From positions 862,721 to 926,720 of the forward strand of contig CM119271.1 of NCBI GenBank assembly GCA_051294375.1: a stretch of DNA of 64,000 bases. Direction: 5' to 3'. Position 1 is the first letter of the stretch, and each line of letters starts with the position of its first letter. The position numbers and the translations under genes were made by a program. This document shows, piece after piece, positions 19,206 to 30,630 of the stretch. The DNA is from Paraspadella gotoi (taxonomy: Eukaryota; Chaetognatha). The notes beneath the pieces were generated by a model. That model searched no databases. It was not told where the DNA came from and saw only the letters and a list, made by a program, of their open reading frames with translations.

Positions 19206-19706
19206 AATTTTGTCGGTCTGTCGGTCCCACCCCAAAATCTTGTTGGTAAATAATTTTTATCATATCAGAATATCCAATTATAATAAATTATGCAAAAAAA
19301 TTATATCCGTCCGTCTGTCTGTCTCACTGTCTGAAGGTGCGTCCCACCTTTTCATTAAACTCCAATTAGTGGATATAAAAATTTGATGGAATCGTGCAAG
19401 TGGAAATGAGTTTAAATTGAAAAAAAACTAAAGTCATATTTTGTCATCTACTACAATCACATAAATCATTATTATTGAATCAATAAATCTTTAACATAGT
19501 GAAATGATAGTAAATTGCAAGTTGAAAAAATTATTCGAGTAGAAATTATGCACATCCGACATTGTTTGCTCAAATTTCTTTTTACATAATTTATCATAAT
19601 TTGATGTTCTGACATGAACTCAGTGACTTACCGACAATATTTAGGGGTGGGACCGACGGACCGACAAAGTCGGAATCTGCGAAAAGCAGATCCGACTAAA
19701 AATTAA
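19205..19706. mobile_element. Short non-autonomous element with R1 termini
   Basis: A forward R1 module (19205-19330) and an inverted one (19575-19706, ending GCAGATCCGACTAAAAATT) bracket about 500 bp. The arrangement is that of a MITE-like inverted-repeat element. No coding capacity. Confidence 0.45.
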
Positions 19707-20254
19707 CAAAATGGGGCATTCTGGGAAAATAAGGCAGCGTTTTGTAAAGTAATGCACAGTACAGAAGAAAATGTTAACTTCCTAAAAATTAGTAAGAGAG
19801 TGAGAAGGAAACCCAGAGTTAAATAGAGACAGACAGCGACGGATCCCAAAAGTATACATTATTATCAAGGTCTCAAAAGAATTAAGTCTGTCAGTTTAGC
19901 CCTGATCAACCAATAAAGAATTAGGTCAAGCGATGTTCATACACTCTTGCCAATCTACTCATAAAATCAGTTTAGCCCTGACATCGTTCAACCAGTTAAT
20001 CCATTGACCTGATTTTTTTCATTCTCTCTTTTTCCGACTCGTAAACGAATCCTGATTCAACAACGTCCGTCTTTTTTTCTCTCTTTCGCAAAAGATGATG
20101 AAATTCTGCGAATCAATTTCTAAGAAATAAGATTAGGGAAGTTGAGTTATTTGTTTTTAAGCTTGGATAAGAGGAGGAGAATGAAGAGGAAGAGGAAAAG
20201 AAAGATCTGGAAAAGGAAAAACAAGAACCGGTTTAAGGTGATGAGTCGCAGTTA

Positions 20255-20612
20255 CTTTCTTGAGTCGGTCTATCGGTCGTTCCGTCGGTTGGTACGTCTG
20301 TCCGTCGGTCTGTTCCACTTATATTTTCCCTATAGTTGGTTGCTTTTTTGTTAAGACAGGAAAAAACCTCAAATCTTAAGTGACAGCGAGCGACGCCTTC
20401 AAGAAATCCTAAAACTAAAATAGAATAAAAGACGGAATTTTGATGCAGTGCATGTCATAAATGTACGGGCTAAGAAAGTTATTGTTGTCATGTAGTCATC
20501 TTATGTCACGTCATGTCATGTCTTGTCATGTCATGTCATGTCACGAGAAATACACGTGATAAGGCAGTCACTGCGGCGCAACTCATTTGAATTACCGTTC
20601 TTGTTTTTGTTA
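20255..20612 (+). repeat. Dispersed repeat family R3, copy 1
   Basis: Starts with GTCGGTC/GTCTGTCCGTCGGTC words and ends GGCGCAACTCATTTGAATTAC. It matches 22690-22985 over its whole length apart from indels. An (ATGTC)n array at 20490-20545 is expanded only here. Confidence 0.55.
20490..20545. repeat. (ATGTC)n pentanucleotide array
   Basis: About ten units of ATGTC/ATGTCACG within repeat R3. Confidence 0.8.
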
Positions 20613-20939
20613 TTTGACTGCAGTAAAACGAAACATATGCACATTTTGCAAATTTAGGTTAATCATCTTAATACCAAAATGATGCAGTATAGCAGAAGGT
20701 TCAAATGCGATTCCTGAAGCTGCTTTTCGATTATTCGCGGCGCAAATAATAATACTGCAGCGCAATATTTGCCCTTTCTTCTCCTCTGCTCTGTTTCCTT
20801 TATTAATACTGAATATTAATTATTAATTATTATTACTTAATATTATTGCTTAATAATTAATTTTAATACATCGTTTCCCCATGGTATTCTCCATTTTTCT
20901 CCTCTATGCTCTTTGCTACCCTCATCTATCCTCTTCCCC

Positions 20940-21235
20940 TATTCTTAACTTTTCTCTCTTCCTCCTTTCCTTTCCTTTCCTTTCCTTTTCTCTCTTCCTC
21001 CTCTCCTTTTTTCTTTTCTTTCCTCTCTTCCTCCTCACCTTTTTTCTTTCCTTTCTTTTCCTTTCCTCTTTCTCCTCTCCATTTTTCCTTCCTTTCTTTT
21101 CCTTTCCTCTTTCTCCTCTCCTTTTTTCTTTCCTTTCCTTTCCTTTCCTCTCTTCCTCCTCTCGTTTTTCCTTTCCTTTCCTTTTCTTTCATCTCTTTCT
21201 CCTCTTCTTTTTTCTTTTCTTTCCTTTCCTTTCTT
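20940..21235. repeat. CCTTT-type pyrimidine minisatellite
   Basis: Tandem CTTTCCTTTCC and CTTCCTCCTCTCC units. Long Ser/Phe/Leu frames on one strand and Lys/Glu/Arg frames on the other are products of the repeat. Confidence 0.85.
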
Positions 21236-21317
21236 CAGCCCGTCGTAAGACAACCGACCGACCTGCGTTTACAATCTTGTTATGACGTAAAACAATGAAA
21301 AAGTTAAAAAAGGATAA

Positions 21318-21432
21318 AGCTCTCTCTCTCTCTCTCCCTCTCTCTCTCTCGACGCGATGCGCGCGCGGGCTTTCGTTTGCGTGTCCGAACGTGTGAAGGA
21401 CACGCGGCCGCAACTTGCCATGGTGCGCGTGC

Positions 21433-21484
<52 letters not shown>
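21318..21484. repeat. CT and GA microsatellites around a CpG-rich patch
   Basis: (CT)n at 21318-21351, a CpG-rich stretch (21352-21436) with GCGCGCGGGC and GTGCGCGTGCGC, then (GA)n at 21437-21483. The two opposite arrays could form a hairpin stem with the CpG-rich sequence in the loop. Promoter function is possible but unsupported. Confidence 0.7.
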
Positions 21485-21489
<5 letters not shown>

Positions 21490-21499
21490 CGGTGCAGAA

Positions 21500-22685
21500 G
21501 ACCGCCTTTTTATTCAAACTTCTTTTTTCTGGATTAAAATTCATTTCGATTCTTGCGACTTTTCTCTTCCTTTTATTTTTAGCATCAAGATTTTTATTTT
21601 CTTCATTTTCTTGTGACTCGTATAAATGTAAAACTATGTAAAACGTTGACAATGTTGTATTTTCATCAACTGTAGTTATTATTATTTTATGAAAATTTAA
21701 AAATTACTTGTTTCACTATTTAAGTTTTTAAATTTTAGAATATTTATTATATATATTTATTTTATTCTTATTACATTATCCTTATTTTGAACTACCTAAA
21801 CTGGGTAATATTTATTTATTGGGCATGTTACTGTTGTCTAAATGCTTATATAAATAAATATATATAAATAAACAAAATTTGAATCTGTAATGAAATAAAA
21901 AATAAAAGCAACGAGCAGAATTTATAAAGAGTTGTATTTTTTCTCGGATATTTTCGACTTCCGCATTTTTAGTTCCGCCGCGAGTACTCTTTAAGAGGAA
22001 AGGTCAGCATAACAATACGTAATCATTGATGTGTTAGAGCTAATATATCGAGAAATACATTATAGTCATCAGTAATCACAAAGAAATAAGTTCTTATTTA
22101 TTTGTGTTCATTCTGTTTTCAATATTTTTTTTTAAATGGGTAAATAACAAAATTGTTAAGTTAAATGGGTAAGCACATTTTTTAAAGATTTGTTTTTCAA
22201 TCTGGTTGTTAAAAAATTCTAGGTAAGAAGTTAAAACACGGTATGGGATAGTTTAGAAGGGGAGAATTAAACAATTAATCTTCAGTTAAATAGATGGTAA
22301 AGAAATTCGAGCTACAATGAATCTACACTGAATTTGAAGAGTTTCAGCCTAAACGACTGCAATAATATTGAATTAAAAATTTGAAAATTTAAAAACGTTT
22401 CATTTTCAAGGATACAAGTTGAAATTTAAAAATGTCTCTCTATTACATTTTTCTAATTCAGTAATAAAGAATTCATAAAAAATATCAGATGGATTGGCCT
22501 TTTCGTTTGACCTGCAACTCTTCAGATAGGTTTCTTTTATTTTATATTATAATTAAAAGCGATATAAAATGGGGTAGAATGCATCAAATGCTTAAAGTGA
22601 ATATATTTTCGGAATCGCCAGGAGCTCAGCTTTCTGAATTTGTACTCCATTTTAGCCTATTTTGAAGTTGAATTGAATGACCCTT
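21500..22685. other. AT-rich noncoding sequence
   Basis: No gene, RNA or repeat recognised. Stops are dense in all frames. Confidence 0.6.
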
Positions 22686-22689
22686 TTTC

Positions 22690-22985
22690 TTAAGTCGCTT
22701 TTCGGTCGGTCTGTCGGTCGGTCGGTATGTCTGTCCGTCGGTCAGTCACACTTACTTTAAAAATACTCATAACTCGCCTATAATTGTTTGCTCATTTGAA
22801 AAAACCGCCTATGTACATGACTGCTAGCGCCGCCTGTAGGAAATCTTAAAACTTTAAAGTATAAAAGACAATGTACTATGTAAAACGTACTATGTACATA
22901 GGCAACCTAGGCTAAGAAAGTCACTGTGGCGCAAACCACATTTGAATTTCCGTTATTGTTTTTTCTTTTTTCGATCGCAGGTCAA
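22690..22985 (+). repeat. Dispersed repeat family R3, copy 2
   Basis: Homologous to 20255-20612: the same GTCGGTCGGTCGGT opening and the same GGCTAAGAAAGT and GGCGCAAACCACATTTGAATT end. Confidence 0.55.
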
Positions 22986-23088
22986 AAAAAAAAATGGAGT
23001 AGATGAAAATTTAAAATTTGACTTTTAAAATTTTCTGAAAGAAAAATTTTCTAGTTGACAATTTGACGTCCTGCGTTGAATTTTTGTT

Positions 23089-23089
<1 letters not shown>

Positions 23090-23124
<35 letters not shown>

Positions 23125-23170
23125 TATAATAATGTTAATAATAATAATAATGATATATATTAATAATAAT
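23090..23170. repeat. (AAT)n microsatellite
   Basis: About 25 trinucleotide units with a few interruptions. Confidence 0.9.
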
Positions 23171-23171
23171 G

Positions 23172-23660
23172 ATGAAAAATATTCGAATGTCGTTTTTAGC
23201 TAATGTTTTATAACTGCTTAATGGCAAAAATTGTAACTGTTCTGGTTTAATGTCACCGAGTACTTCACGGATTTTTAATTTTAGACAAATTCGCTAACGA
23301 GTAGGAGAGTTTTACTATATTATTGGACTAAATAATATTAAATTTTAAAACAAATAAAAAGGTTTAAAATATTTTACATAAGTTTTAAATTTGATTCATA
23401 TTAGATTAATTTTATATTTAATAATGTTATTTTGTCGAAGGATGTTAGTGTCGTCTTTTGAAAAGGTATACAACATTATCTTAAAAATTCCTATCTGCCT
23501 TATTTTTTTAATTAGATATTAACCATCATTTTTGTTAGGAAAGCATTTCTTATTAATACTATGTTACACTAAAGACGTCGCTATTCTAGTTTTGCAGTTT
23601 TTTACGCGCAGTTTCTTTTCTTGGGAGACGAAAATCCAATTGCAACAAGAAATGTGACCT
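23172..23660. other. AT-rich noncoding sequence
   Basis: Nothing recognised. Confidence 0.5.
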
Positions 23661-23664
23661 TCGT

Positions 23665-23743
23665 TTATGATCGTCTCTCTCTCTGTCTGAATTTTCTTTC
23701 TCTCTTGAATATCCAACTATCTCTCTCTCTCTCTCCCTCTCTC

Positions 23744-23779
<36 letters not shown>

Positions 23780-23805
23780 AGTCTCTCTCTCTCTCCTATC
23801 TCATC
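23665..23805. repeat. Interrupted (CT)n array
   Basis: CT-rich array with CCCTCT and AGTCTC interruptions. Confidence 0.85.
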
Positions 23806-24073
23806 TTAGACTCCATCTCTCGCGTAGAATTTACGACAGTTTGTCTCGAGGAAAATCGAAAAACGCGAAAGAAACTGAAATAGGGAAAAAATATAACAAA
23901 ACATGAAAAACAAAGAAACGGAAATGACAAGAAAACAAAATATATTGATAAAAAACCTAAAAACTGAAAATAGATGTAATATTTTGACCTTGAGTCTTGT
24001 GTTCGGTCCGGAGAAAGGAGAAACTCATTCCTTCTTTCTTCGTCTTTTGACGAGGGTTGCTTATTTTTGAGGG

Positions 24074-24211
<138 letters not shown>

Positions 24212-24213
24212 GG

Positions 24214-24332
24214 AAAAGACTAAGAAAGACTTGGCGGAGACTGGCAAAGACAAGGCAAAGTCATGGCAAAGATATGGCAAAGACTGGCGAAGACTGGCAA
24301 AGCCTGGCTATTGGCTAAGACAAGGCAATGAT
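24214..24332 (+). repeat. Minisatellite of GGCAAAGACT units
   Basis: Short-period units (about 10-11 bp: GGCAAAGACT, GGCAAAGACA, GGCGAAGACT) directly adjoin the CT array. Confidence 0.75.
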
Positions 24333-24334
24333 TA

Positions 24335-24725
24335 AAAGTTGCAATATTTGCCAGATCAAGTCTACACCAAAGCCTTAAAGACTATCTTTTTCTCTCTTTC
24401 GATTTGTCATCTGAAAAAAGGAATGTCACGTTGAGCAGCATTCACGCTGGGATTACACGGGAAAATTCACCGACTATGAAATTGAAGAAAACTTTTTTTA
24501 TTTTGAAAAATTTTTTTTTTTAAATGGCAAAACCATTAGGAGGTTTTAAAAAATCCCTAGAGATTTGTTCAAAATTCAAAATTTTACAAGTTTTTATTTT
24601 ATTTATTTTATTTTACCCAAAAAATGACATTTTTATGATAAAAAATGTTTCTCTTTAGAGATTCGTTCCTCTGCGCTTTAATTATCGACTTCGGTTGAGT
24701 CAAGGGGAAAAGTCTCAAGTCTCAA
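24335..24725. other. AT-rich noncoding sequence
   Basis: Nothing recognised. Confidence 0.5.
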
Positions 24726-24729
24726 GTCT

Positions 24730-24897
24730 CAAGAGAGATGGATAAAGAAAAAGATAGAGATAGAGAGAGAAAAGGATAGAATAGGACCGGAGGAGAGAGA
24801 GCGGGAGAGACAAAAAGAGAGAGTGAACGAGAGAGAGAAAAAAGATAGAAAGAGAGAAGGAGAAAGAGAGAGACAGAGAGAGAGAGAACGAGAGTTT
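24730..24897. repeat. GA-rich degenerate microsatellite
   Basis: Irregular GAGA/AAAGA sequence. Confidence 0.8.
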
Positions 24898-25254
24898 GAA
24901 GGAAATTATGAAAAATGTGCGCAGTTTTTTTCTCGGAATTGATTCTGTTTTTCAAATCCCCGATTTGCTTAGAGCGAGATTTTCTAGTCATGAGCTGAAT
25001 TCGCTAATTTCGATCTATTTTAACATCTTTTTATTAATTTCATTACTAATTAGATAAATTAATCATTTAAATTCTTTATGATATTCGTTATGGTTAAGAT
25101 TTTGTGACAGTCTTTTGTTTTTGTTGATGTTTTTAGTCTTTTTTGTGACAAATAAACCGGAAAAAAAACAAACTAAAAAAGAACGGAAACAAGGAACCAG
25201 CAGAACTAACGAACAAAACCTGAATCGGTGGATGGCAGAAGTTGTAAAAAAATG

Positions 25255-25267
25255 ATCTCTCTCTCTC

Positions 25268-25301
<34 letters not shown>

Positions 25302-25302
25302 G
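25255..25302. repeat. (CT)n microsatellite
   Basis: About 23 units with one CCC interruption. Confidence 0.9.
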
Positions 25303-26470
25303 GCGCATTTTTCGCTCAAAAAAAGGACAGTGAAAGTGGATTTGTTTATAAAAGTGATCAGCATCGCAATAGATGTTGATTTTATAAGAGTTTTAAACTT
25401 AACACTTTGGCCGAGAGTCGTACCATACTTTTTATGTTACTTTCTTCTCTTCCGTTTGCTTGTTTCTTTGCTTGCTTGCTTGCTTTGGTCACGTCGTAAA
25501 AATATTCCATTCATCCATCTTTGTTATTGTTATGAAATTCGTTTCAGCGGAAGATCGAACTTTATTCTGTTTTTCTGAAGAAAGAGTCTGGCGCCGTGTT
25601 TGGGCGTCTAGTGGCGCCGGATTAATGTTTGTCTTAGCTGGTTTAAAACTGTCGGGTTTAAAACTGATTTATAATTTGAAAGAAAAAAAGATGTTTGTTT
25701 CATAACTAGTAAATATCAGTTTTACAAGCAGTAAATTATCAAGTTGTAAGCATTAATCTTTAATTAATTCAGTTTTACCTTTATCAAACCTCCAACCGAG
25801 TCCTTTATTAACAAAACACTTTCAAAGAGATGATTAGACGAAGTTGACCTATAAAATCAAAATTGATTCTCCGTTTTAGAAGATGCGCCCTTTTTCAGTC
25901 TTGAATCCTTCATGGCCTTTAGAAGAAACTTTGTGGTCAGTCAGTGGGTCTGATAATCTGTTTTTATGTATGAATTTATATTAAATTTATTTTAAGAATA
26001 AAAGAAACTTCGATATGAACTACAGAGAGAAAAAAATTATAAATGTGTTCCATTTAAACTATGTTTAATTTTATTCTACTGATATTTTTTTATACATAAT
26101 ATTATTAAAAAATTATTTTTTTCATCCGAATTTTTTTTTAAGCTACGATATTTTCTATGTCAATTTTTATTTTCAAAAAATCTCTTTCTTTAAATCCACA
26201 TCCGTTAAACCTTCTCGATTTTTCCTCCCACCATCATAATTCACATAAAGACCAAACATTTTCAAAATAATAAAACAAAAAAGTTTTCATAGCGAAAAAT
26301 GATTCAAATTATTATTTCTCGAAATTTTTTGACGTTTATTCTTTACTTCGTATTTCGATTTTAAAATTCACATGGCAGATCGGCTTCCCGTCACATTTTT
26401 TCCGCTATTCCGCTTTTACCACCAGATTCGCGACTCTTTTTAATCGATAAACATCCCGTCCTTTCCCCCC
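25303..26470. other. AT-rich sequence, possible intron
   Basis: Nothing recognised. An open frame at 25460-25705 shows no domain pattern. The end of the region becomes pyrimidine-rich and leads into the splice-acceptor-like site before 26493. Confidence 0.5.
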
Positions 26471-26492
26471 CCCCCATATTTCCGGCCTCCAG

Positions 26493-26657
26493 CGACGTCT
26501 CTACCGGAAAATCATCCGGACCGCGGATCCTGGTTGAGCCTCGCCGATCCGCCCAACGGCGCCGCCTCATTTTCCGGCCTGAATTACCGCGCTTCCGGCG
26601 TCGAGGCTTTTACACCGGGAACGCCGGGAACGCCGGGGACAGTCACTTCGAATCTGA
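26493..26657 (+). CDS. Candidate internal exon of a host gene
   Basis: A 165-bp GC-rich island in AT-rich DNA, bounded by a pyrimidine tract plus AG (26491-26492) and by a strong donor GTGAGT at 26658. One frame is open throughout with sensible composition: it includes RGSWLSLADPPNGAASF and ends GTPGTPGTVTSNL. A second frame is open but Arg-rich; the third has a stop. The protein family is not recognised. The short Gly-Thr-Pro repeat suggests a linker region. Confidence 0.4.
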
Positions 26658-26943
26658 GTGAGTGGAATTATGAACAGTGGGGGGGGGGAGAAGTGATGTT
26701 CAACTTTTAGATTGTTTGTTTAATTTTTTTTTATTATTAGATATAACGTGAGAAAAATCACTTTTTAACTCGTCTTTTTTTTTTATATTTCTTAATTAAA
26801 AAAAGCATTAATGAATATGACATCCTAACTGACGAATTTACAATTGACAACTCTGAATAACTGAATTTTTGAATGAATTGCATTATTTTTAAAATTTTCC
26901 TTGCGTAAATTTTTTGAACAAAATTAATTTATAACAATTATTA

Positions 26944-27195
26944 ACAAAGTTTGATTTTATTTTGCAACGAATTTAAATTTTAAGAGAGCAGACATGTTTC
27001 GGCTCACAATACGAGCCTTCATCAGCGCACATGAGTTATGAACTTGATACAAGTTTTTAGTTAAAGTAAAAGAGAGAGAGAGAGAGAGGGTTAAAGGTTT
27101 CCAACAAAGAATTGAGTAGGACAGTGATCAGTGGTGAGGACAGATTTTTGGAAGTGGCTAGTTTGAATAAGTTTTGAAAAGAAGTGAAAATTGGT

Positions 27196-27235
<40 letters not shown>

Positions 27236-27441
27236 AAAAATAAATAATTACATTTGAGCATATGTACAACATAGATAAAGATAATGGAAACTGTTTAATA
27301 ACAAATTGAAATAAATTAATTTTTGAAATTGAAATTGAAAAGTTGAAAATTGAAATTGAGAAGTTGAAAATTTGAGATTTTAGAGAGATAGATAAGTAAA
27401 GACTGTAGAGAAATATAAGAATTAGAAAGAACTCAAAATGA
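26944..27441 (-). repeat. PLE terminal arm, sense orientation
   Basis: Reverse complement of 29328-29879. It ends at CTCAAAATGAG, beyond which sequence unique to the element begins. Two GA arrays (27070-27090 and 27196-27232). Confidence 0.85.
26981..27040 (-). ncRNA. Hammerhead ribozyme-like motif in PLE 3' arm
   Basis: Minus strand: CTGATGA (27019-27025), a perfect 5-bp stem II GGCTC/GAGCC with loop GTATTGT, GAAA (26997-27000), then ACATGTC ending at 26991. The order fits a type I hammerhead with a very short stem III; ACATGT is self-complementary, as in hammerheads proposed to work as dimers. Stem I (GTGCG with TGCTC) is weak. Same sense as the RT. PLE-borne hammerheads are an established family. 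Confidence 0.65.
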
Positions 27442-27878
27442 GCTGGGCCCCCCCGGTCTTATGAAGGAGAGGTATTGCTGACGGGGCCGGGTCATTGGCG
27501 CGTCATGGGTTGAGAGGATAATGGGATTGATCTCGTGTTGGCTGGGTCAGGTATTGCTCCCTGAGGAAACAAACCCAAGGCCACCCTTATATCCTCTCTG
27601 GCCTGATGCGCCTGCGCGCGGCCCTCTTCTCACCTGACGGTGAGTGTGGCGGGTATCCACTCTTGCCACTTTAGTGACTGGGATGGTGGAATCCTTTCAT
27701 CTTCCTGTAGCCGTCGTTTGGGGCGACGCCCAGACCCTCAGAGAAAGAGGCTGAGTTGCTGCCGGAGATTCGGAGGTGTCAGGTGCCCATCGTTTAACCG
27801 AGGGTCTCCGCCTTACCCGTTGGTGGGGATAGGGAGTCATTGTGCGGTTGTGGTGGTGTGGGGCGTTCCACCACTGTT
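27442..27878 (-). other. PLE 3' noncoding region
   Basis: GC-rich sequence between the end of the endonuclease frame and the terminal arm. No domain recognised. Confidence 0.5.
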
Positions 27879-28205
27879 TTATAAGCGAATCATAGTTTGG
27901 AGGGAGATCGAATCTCCTCCATCACGGTTCAAAGAGGGTTCGAGGGCCTTGATGTAAATGGCCTCTCTAATACCTCTTGAGAACCAGTTAGGGTCATGGG
28001 ACAGCACGAGACAGTCTTCCTCTCTGAATCGATGACCACTGAGCGTTGCGTGCTCTGCTATAGCGGACATGATATGCCCACGCGCGTCTCTGTAGGGCCT
28101 TACATGCTGCTGGAAACGGTCTGAGAGAGACTTGCCTGTCTCGCCCACATATGCTGCTGCACAGGGTTGGTTGCCCGCCCCTGCACAGGCCGCCCAATAG
28201 ACGGC
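27879..28205 (-). CDS. PLE GIY-YIG endonuclease domain
   Basis: The N-part is in a neighbouring frame and reads AAAYVGETGKSLSDRF, where YVG matches the second half of the GIY-YIG motif. It continues RGHIMSAIAEHATLSGH, then GIREAIYIKALEPSLNRD, the usual block with the conserved Arg and Glu of PLE endonucleases. This nuclease nicks target DNA for target-primed reverse transcription. A cysteine-containing segment (CAGAGNQPC) precedes YVG, as in PLEs. The split near 28148 is probably an indel; the domain is otherwise complete to its stop. Confidence 0.8.
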   Translation of the reverse strand, partial: AVYWAACAGAGNQPCAAAYVGETGKSLSDRFQQHVRPYRDARGHIMSAIAEHATLSGHRFREEDCLVLSHDPNWFSRGIREAIYIKALEPSLNRDGGDSISLQTMIRL

Positions 28206-29290
28206 TCCTGATGTTTTCGTCAGGGGATTTTGTCTTTCGGTTTCACCATTTGCTCACGTAGGGAGCCGCGGGCCGTCACTGAGGTGGAGATCCCCTGCTT
28301 TGCTAGCACCCGCACCAAATGACTCAGTGATCCCCTGGTGGTAGGGAGGGACAAGTGGCCACGCTCCTGGGACGCTTCTGCTATCTTCCAATTGCGCTGT
28401 GGTGGGCGCGGTAGGCATTTCGGCAGCAGATCCCAACCATCCTCCTGGGGGGCAGAGGATGTGCCAACGCCAGCGGTTATTTGGGTAGTCCCTGCTGGCC
28501 ACTACCCTCAGCCGGTTTCTGCCGATACCTTGCTTTCTCGAATGCCCACAGAGGGTAATTATTGAGCGCCAAGGCTCTTTTGACGTGCTCAAGCTCGGCG
28601 GCCTGAAGCTCGGGGGTCGACGGAATCAGTGCAGCTCTCCTGGTAAGGGACCTGACCGTGGCGAGCTTATGGCTCAAGGGCATGTGAATCAAAGGGAATG
28701 TACTGATCTGTGTGTGTTGGTTTACGATAGACTGTGAACTCCAATGAACCGCCCTCTTTGCGCTGAATCAGCACATCGAGCATTGGAATTGCACCATTCA
28801 CCTCTTTTTCGCATGTCCACTTGATGCTCGCGTGCTTGCTGTTCAAATGGTTTAGTAGGTCCTCAATGAGGTCCTTTCTCACGGCCAGTATTGTATCGTC
28901 TGCCTTCCGATACCAGAAGAGGACTGACTCTGCCCATGCAACGATCGAAAAGAGGACAAAGCTTCCACCTCATAGTCCTCCATAAAGAAATCTGCCAGAG
29001 GATGAGACGTGGATTTGCCCATCCCTAAGCCACCAGGCTGGGCATAGTACTGTCCATCGAACCTGAAGTACGCCAGTTCCAGGTCCAATCGCAGCAGTGC
29101 CATGATATCATCCAATTGGATTGGCGTACGCTCGTGCAATAACTGATCTTCCATCAGGCGACGCTCTGCTGATTTTAGCGCCAAGTCCTGTGGAATATTT
29201 GTAAAACATGCTCGTAAATCGCACGAGACCAAGAGATGAGTATCGGGCACTTTTATGCTGCAATTTTTCCGTCAGATCTAAGGAGTTCAT
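28206..29290 (-). pseudogene. PLE reverse transcriptase (copy 1), frameshifted
   Basis: Blocks in order on the minus strand: VSCDLRACFTNIPQDLALKS (RT2/RT3), GLGMGKSTSHPLADFFMEDYE (the usual GxxMGSPLSP-like block), the RT5 block, then KEVNGAIPMLDVLIQRKEG and VYRKPTHTDQYIPFDSH, a signature of Penelope RTs, and SHKLATVRSLTRRAALIPST. The part N-terminal to the CD block is missing because of 5' truncation at 29328. Several one-base indels break the frame, including one at about 28930 that copy 2 does not share. Confidence 0.85.
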
Positions 29291-29327
29291 GAGGTGGTGT
29301 TCATTACCGACAAGGGAGTGAGAATTC

Positions 29328-29694
29328 TCATTTTGAGCTCTTTCTTAATTCTTATATTTCTCTACAGTCTTTACTTATCTATCTCTCTAAAATCTCAAAT
29401 TTTCAACTTCTCAATTTCAATTTTCAACTTTTCAATTTCAATTTCAAAAATTAATTTATTTTCAATTTGTTATTAAACAGTTTCCATTATCTTTATCTAT
29501 GTTGTACATTGCTCAAATGTAATTATTTATTTATTTTGTCTCTCTCCTCTCTCTCTTCTCTCTCTCTCTCTCTCTCTTCTGTCTCTCTCACCAATTTTCA
29601 CTTCTTTTCAAAACTTATTCAAACTAGCCACTTCCAAAAATCTGTCCTCACCACTGATCACTGTCCTTACTCAATTCTTTGTTGGAAACCTTTA

Positions 29695-29755
<61 letters not shown>

Positions 29756-29879
29756 TTTAACTAAAAACTTGTATCAAGTTCATAACTCATGTGCGCTGAT
29801 GAAGGCTCGTATTGTGAGCCGAAACATGTCTGCTCTCTTAAAATAAAATTCGTTGCAAAATAAATACAAACTTTGTTAA
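29328..29879 (+). repeat. PLE terminal arm, inverted 5' copy
   Basis: Inverted copy of 26944-27441 with longer CT arrays (29541-29578 and 29698-29749). It carries a hammerhead-like motif on the plus strand, antisense to the RT. Confidence 0.85.
29786..29842 (+). ncRNA. Hammerhead ribozyme-like motif in PLE 5' arm
   Basis: CTGATGA at 29796-29802, stem II GGCTC/GAGCC, GAAA at 29821-29824, ACATGTC ending at 29830 (predicted cleavage after this C). Core bases match the hammerhead consensus. Stem I is short (GTGCG with TGCTC: one G-U pair, two Watson-Crick pairs, a U-U mismatch, then one pair). Confidence 0.65.
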
Positions 29880-30331
29880 TCTCTCAAACACACGAAAAAG
29901 AAAGGATAATTACCATGAACAATTATTAAAAAATGCGATGAAAGGTTGGGCATCGTCTTAAACGCACGAAACTGCGGGCGTGAAGAAAGTGGTTGTTATT
30001 GTGGTTCACTGAACTTACCCGCCTCTGACTATAACATCTAAGAGTGAATGACCCGACAGGGTGGAACCACTACAAACATTTTATGAAAAAGAAAGTTGCA
30101 ATTGAAAGGACTCTTTGGGTTGCTGTTTTATCGCTTGCTTTTACAACTTGGTTGGCTACGAGACTTTCTTTCTTTCTCTCTTTCTTTCTTGTCCTCTTTT
30201 TCAAGATTGAACGTAAATAAGGATAAAAATTGGCTACTAACCCTGACATGGAGAATTCTGTGGGAGAAAAAAGAAAAGAAGTAATATAAGTAATAAAATA
30301 AAGGAAAAGAAAAGGAAGGTCAAGCTGATCG
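29880..30331. other. Noncoding DNA flanking the PLE
   Basis: AT-rich, with a CTTT tract near 30163-30200. Repeated at about 33855-34310. No gene recognised. Confidence 0.5.
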
Positions 30332-30454
<123 letters not shown>

Positions 30455-30509
30455 GATTATTTCTCTCCATTTGGCAAAGACGCGATTTTCGATTTCTGTG
30501 CCAACGCAG

Positions 30510-30630
30510 TCGCCAACTCTCGACGCTGTCAGCCGGCGTCAGCGGCGTCACTCCAGCCTCCCGCCTGCAAGATTGTCCCTTCCTCTCTTTTCCGATCCAT
30601 CGACGTGGGGCGTCGCAGAAATCGTCGCAG
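30510..30630 (+). CDS. Weak candidate exon in GC-rich island
   Basis: A GC-rich patch after the CT array. AACGCAG at 30503-30509 could be an acceptor and CGCAG|GTGACG at 30630/30631 a donor. Frames are open on both sides (for example PPACKIVPSSLFRSIDVG), but the encoded sequence is low in complexity and differs between the two copies by indels. A CAGCCG array follows. Could equally be noncoding. Confidence 0.2.

Larger units (their letters stand above)
26944..29879 (-). mobile_element. Penelope-like element, 5'-truncated, between inverted terminal arms
   Basis: The minus strand encodes a PLE reverse transcriptase followed by a GIY-YIG endonuclease, the defining pair of canonical Penelope-like elements. 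The element's 3' terminal region (26944-27441) reappears in inverted orientation upstream of the truncated RT (29328-29879). Inverted or tandem 'pseudo-LTR' copies at the 5' end are a known habit of Penelope insertions. Each arm contains a hammerhead-like motif, a CT or GA tract and a TTTCAATTTCAA-rich stretch. The RT lacks its N-terminal region, and the coding part is broken by several small indels. Confidence 0.85.
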
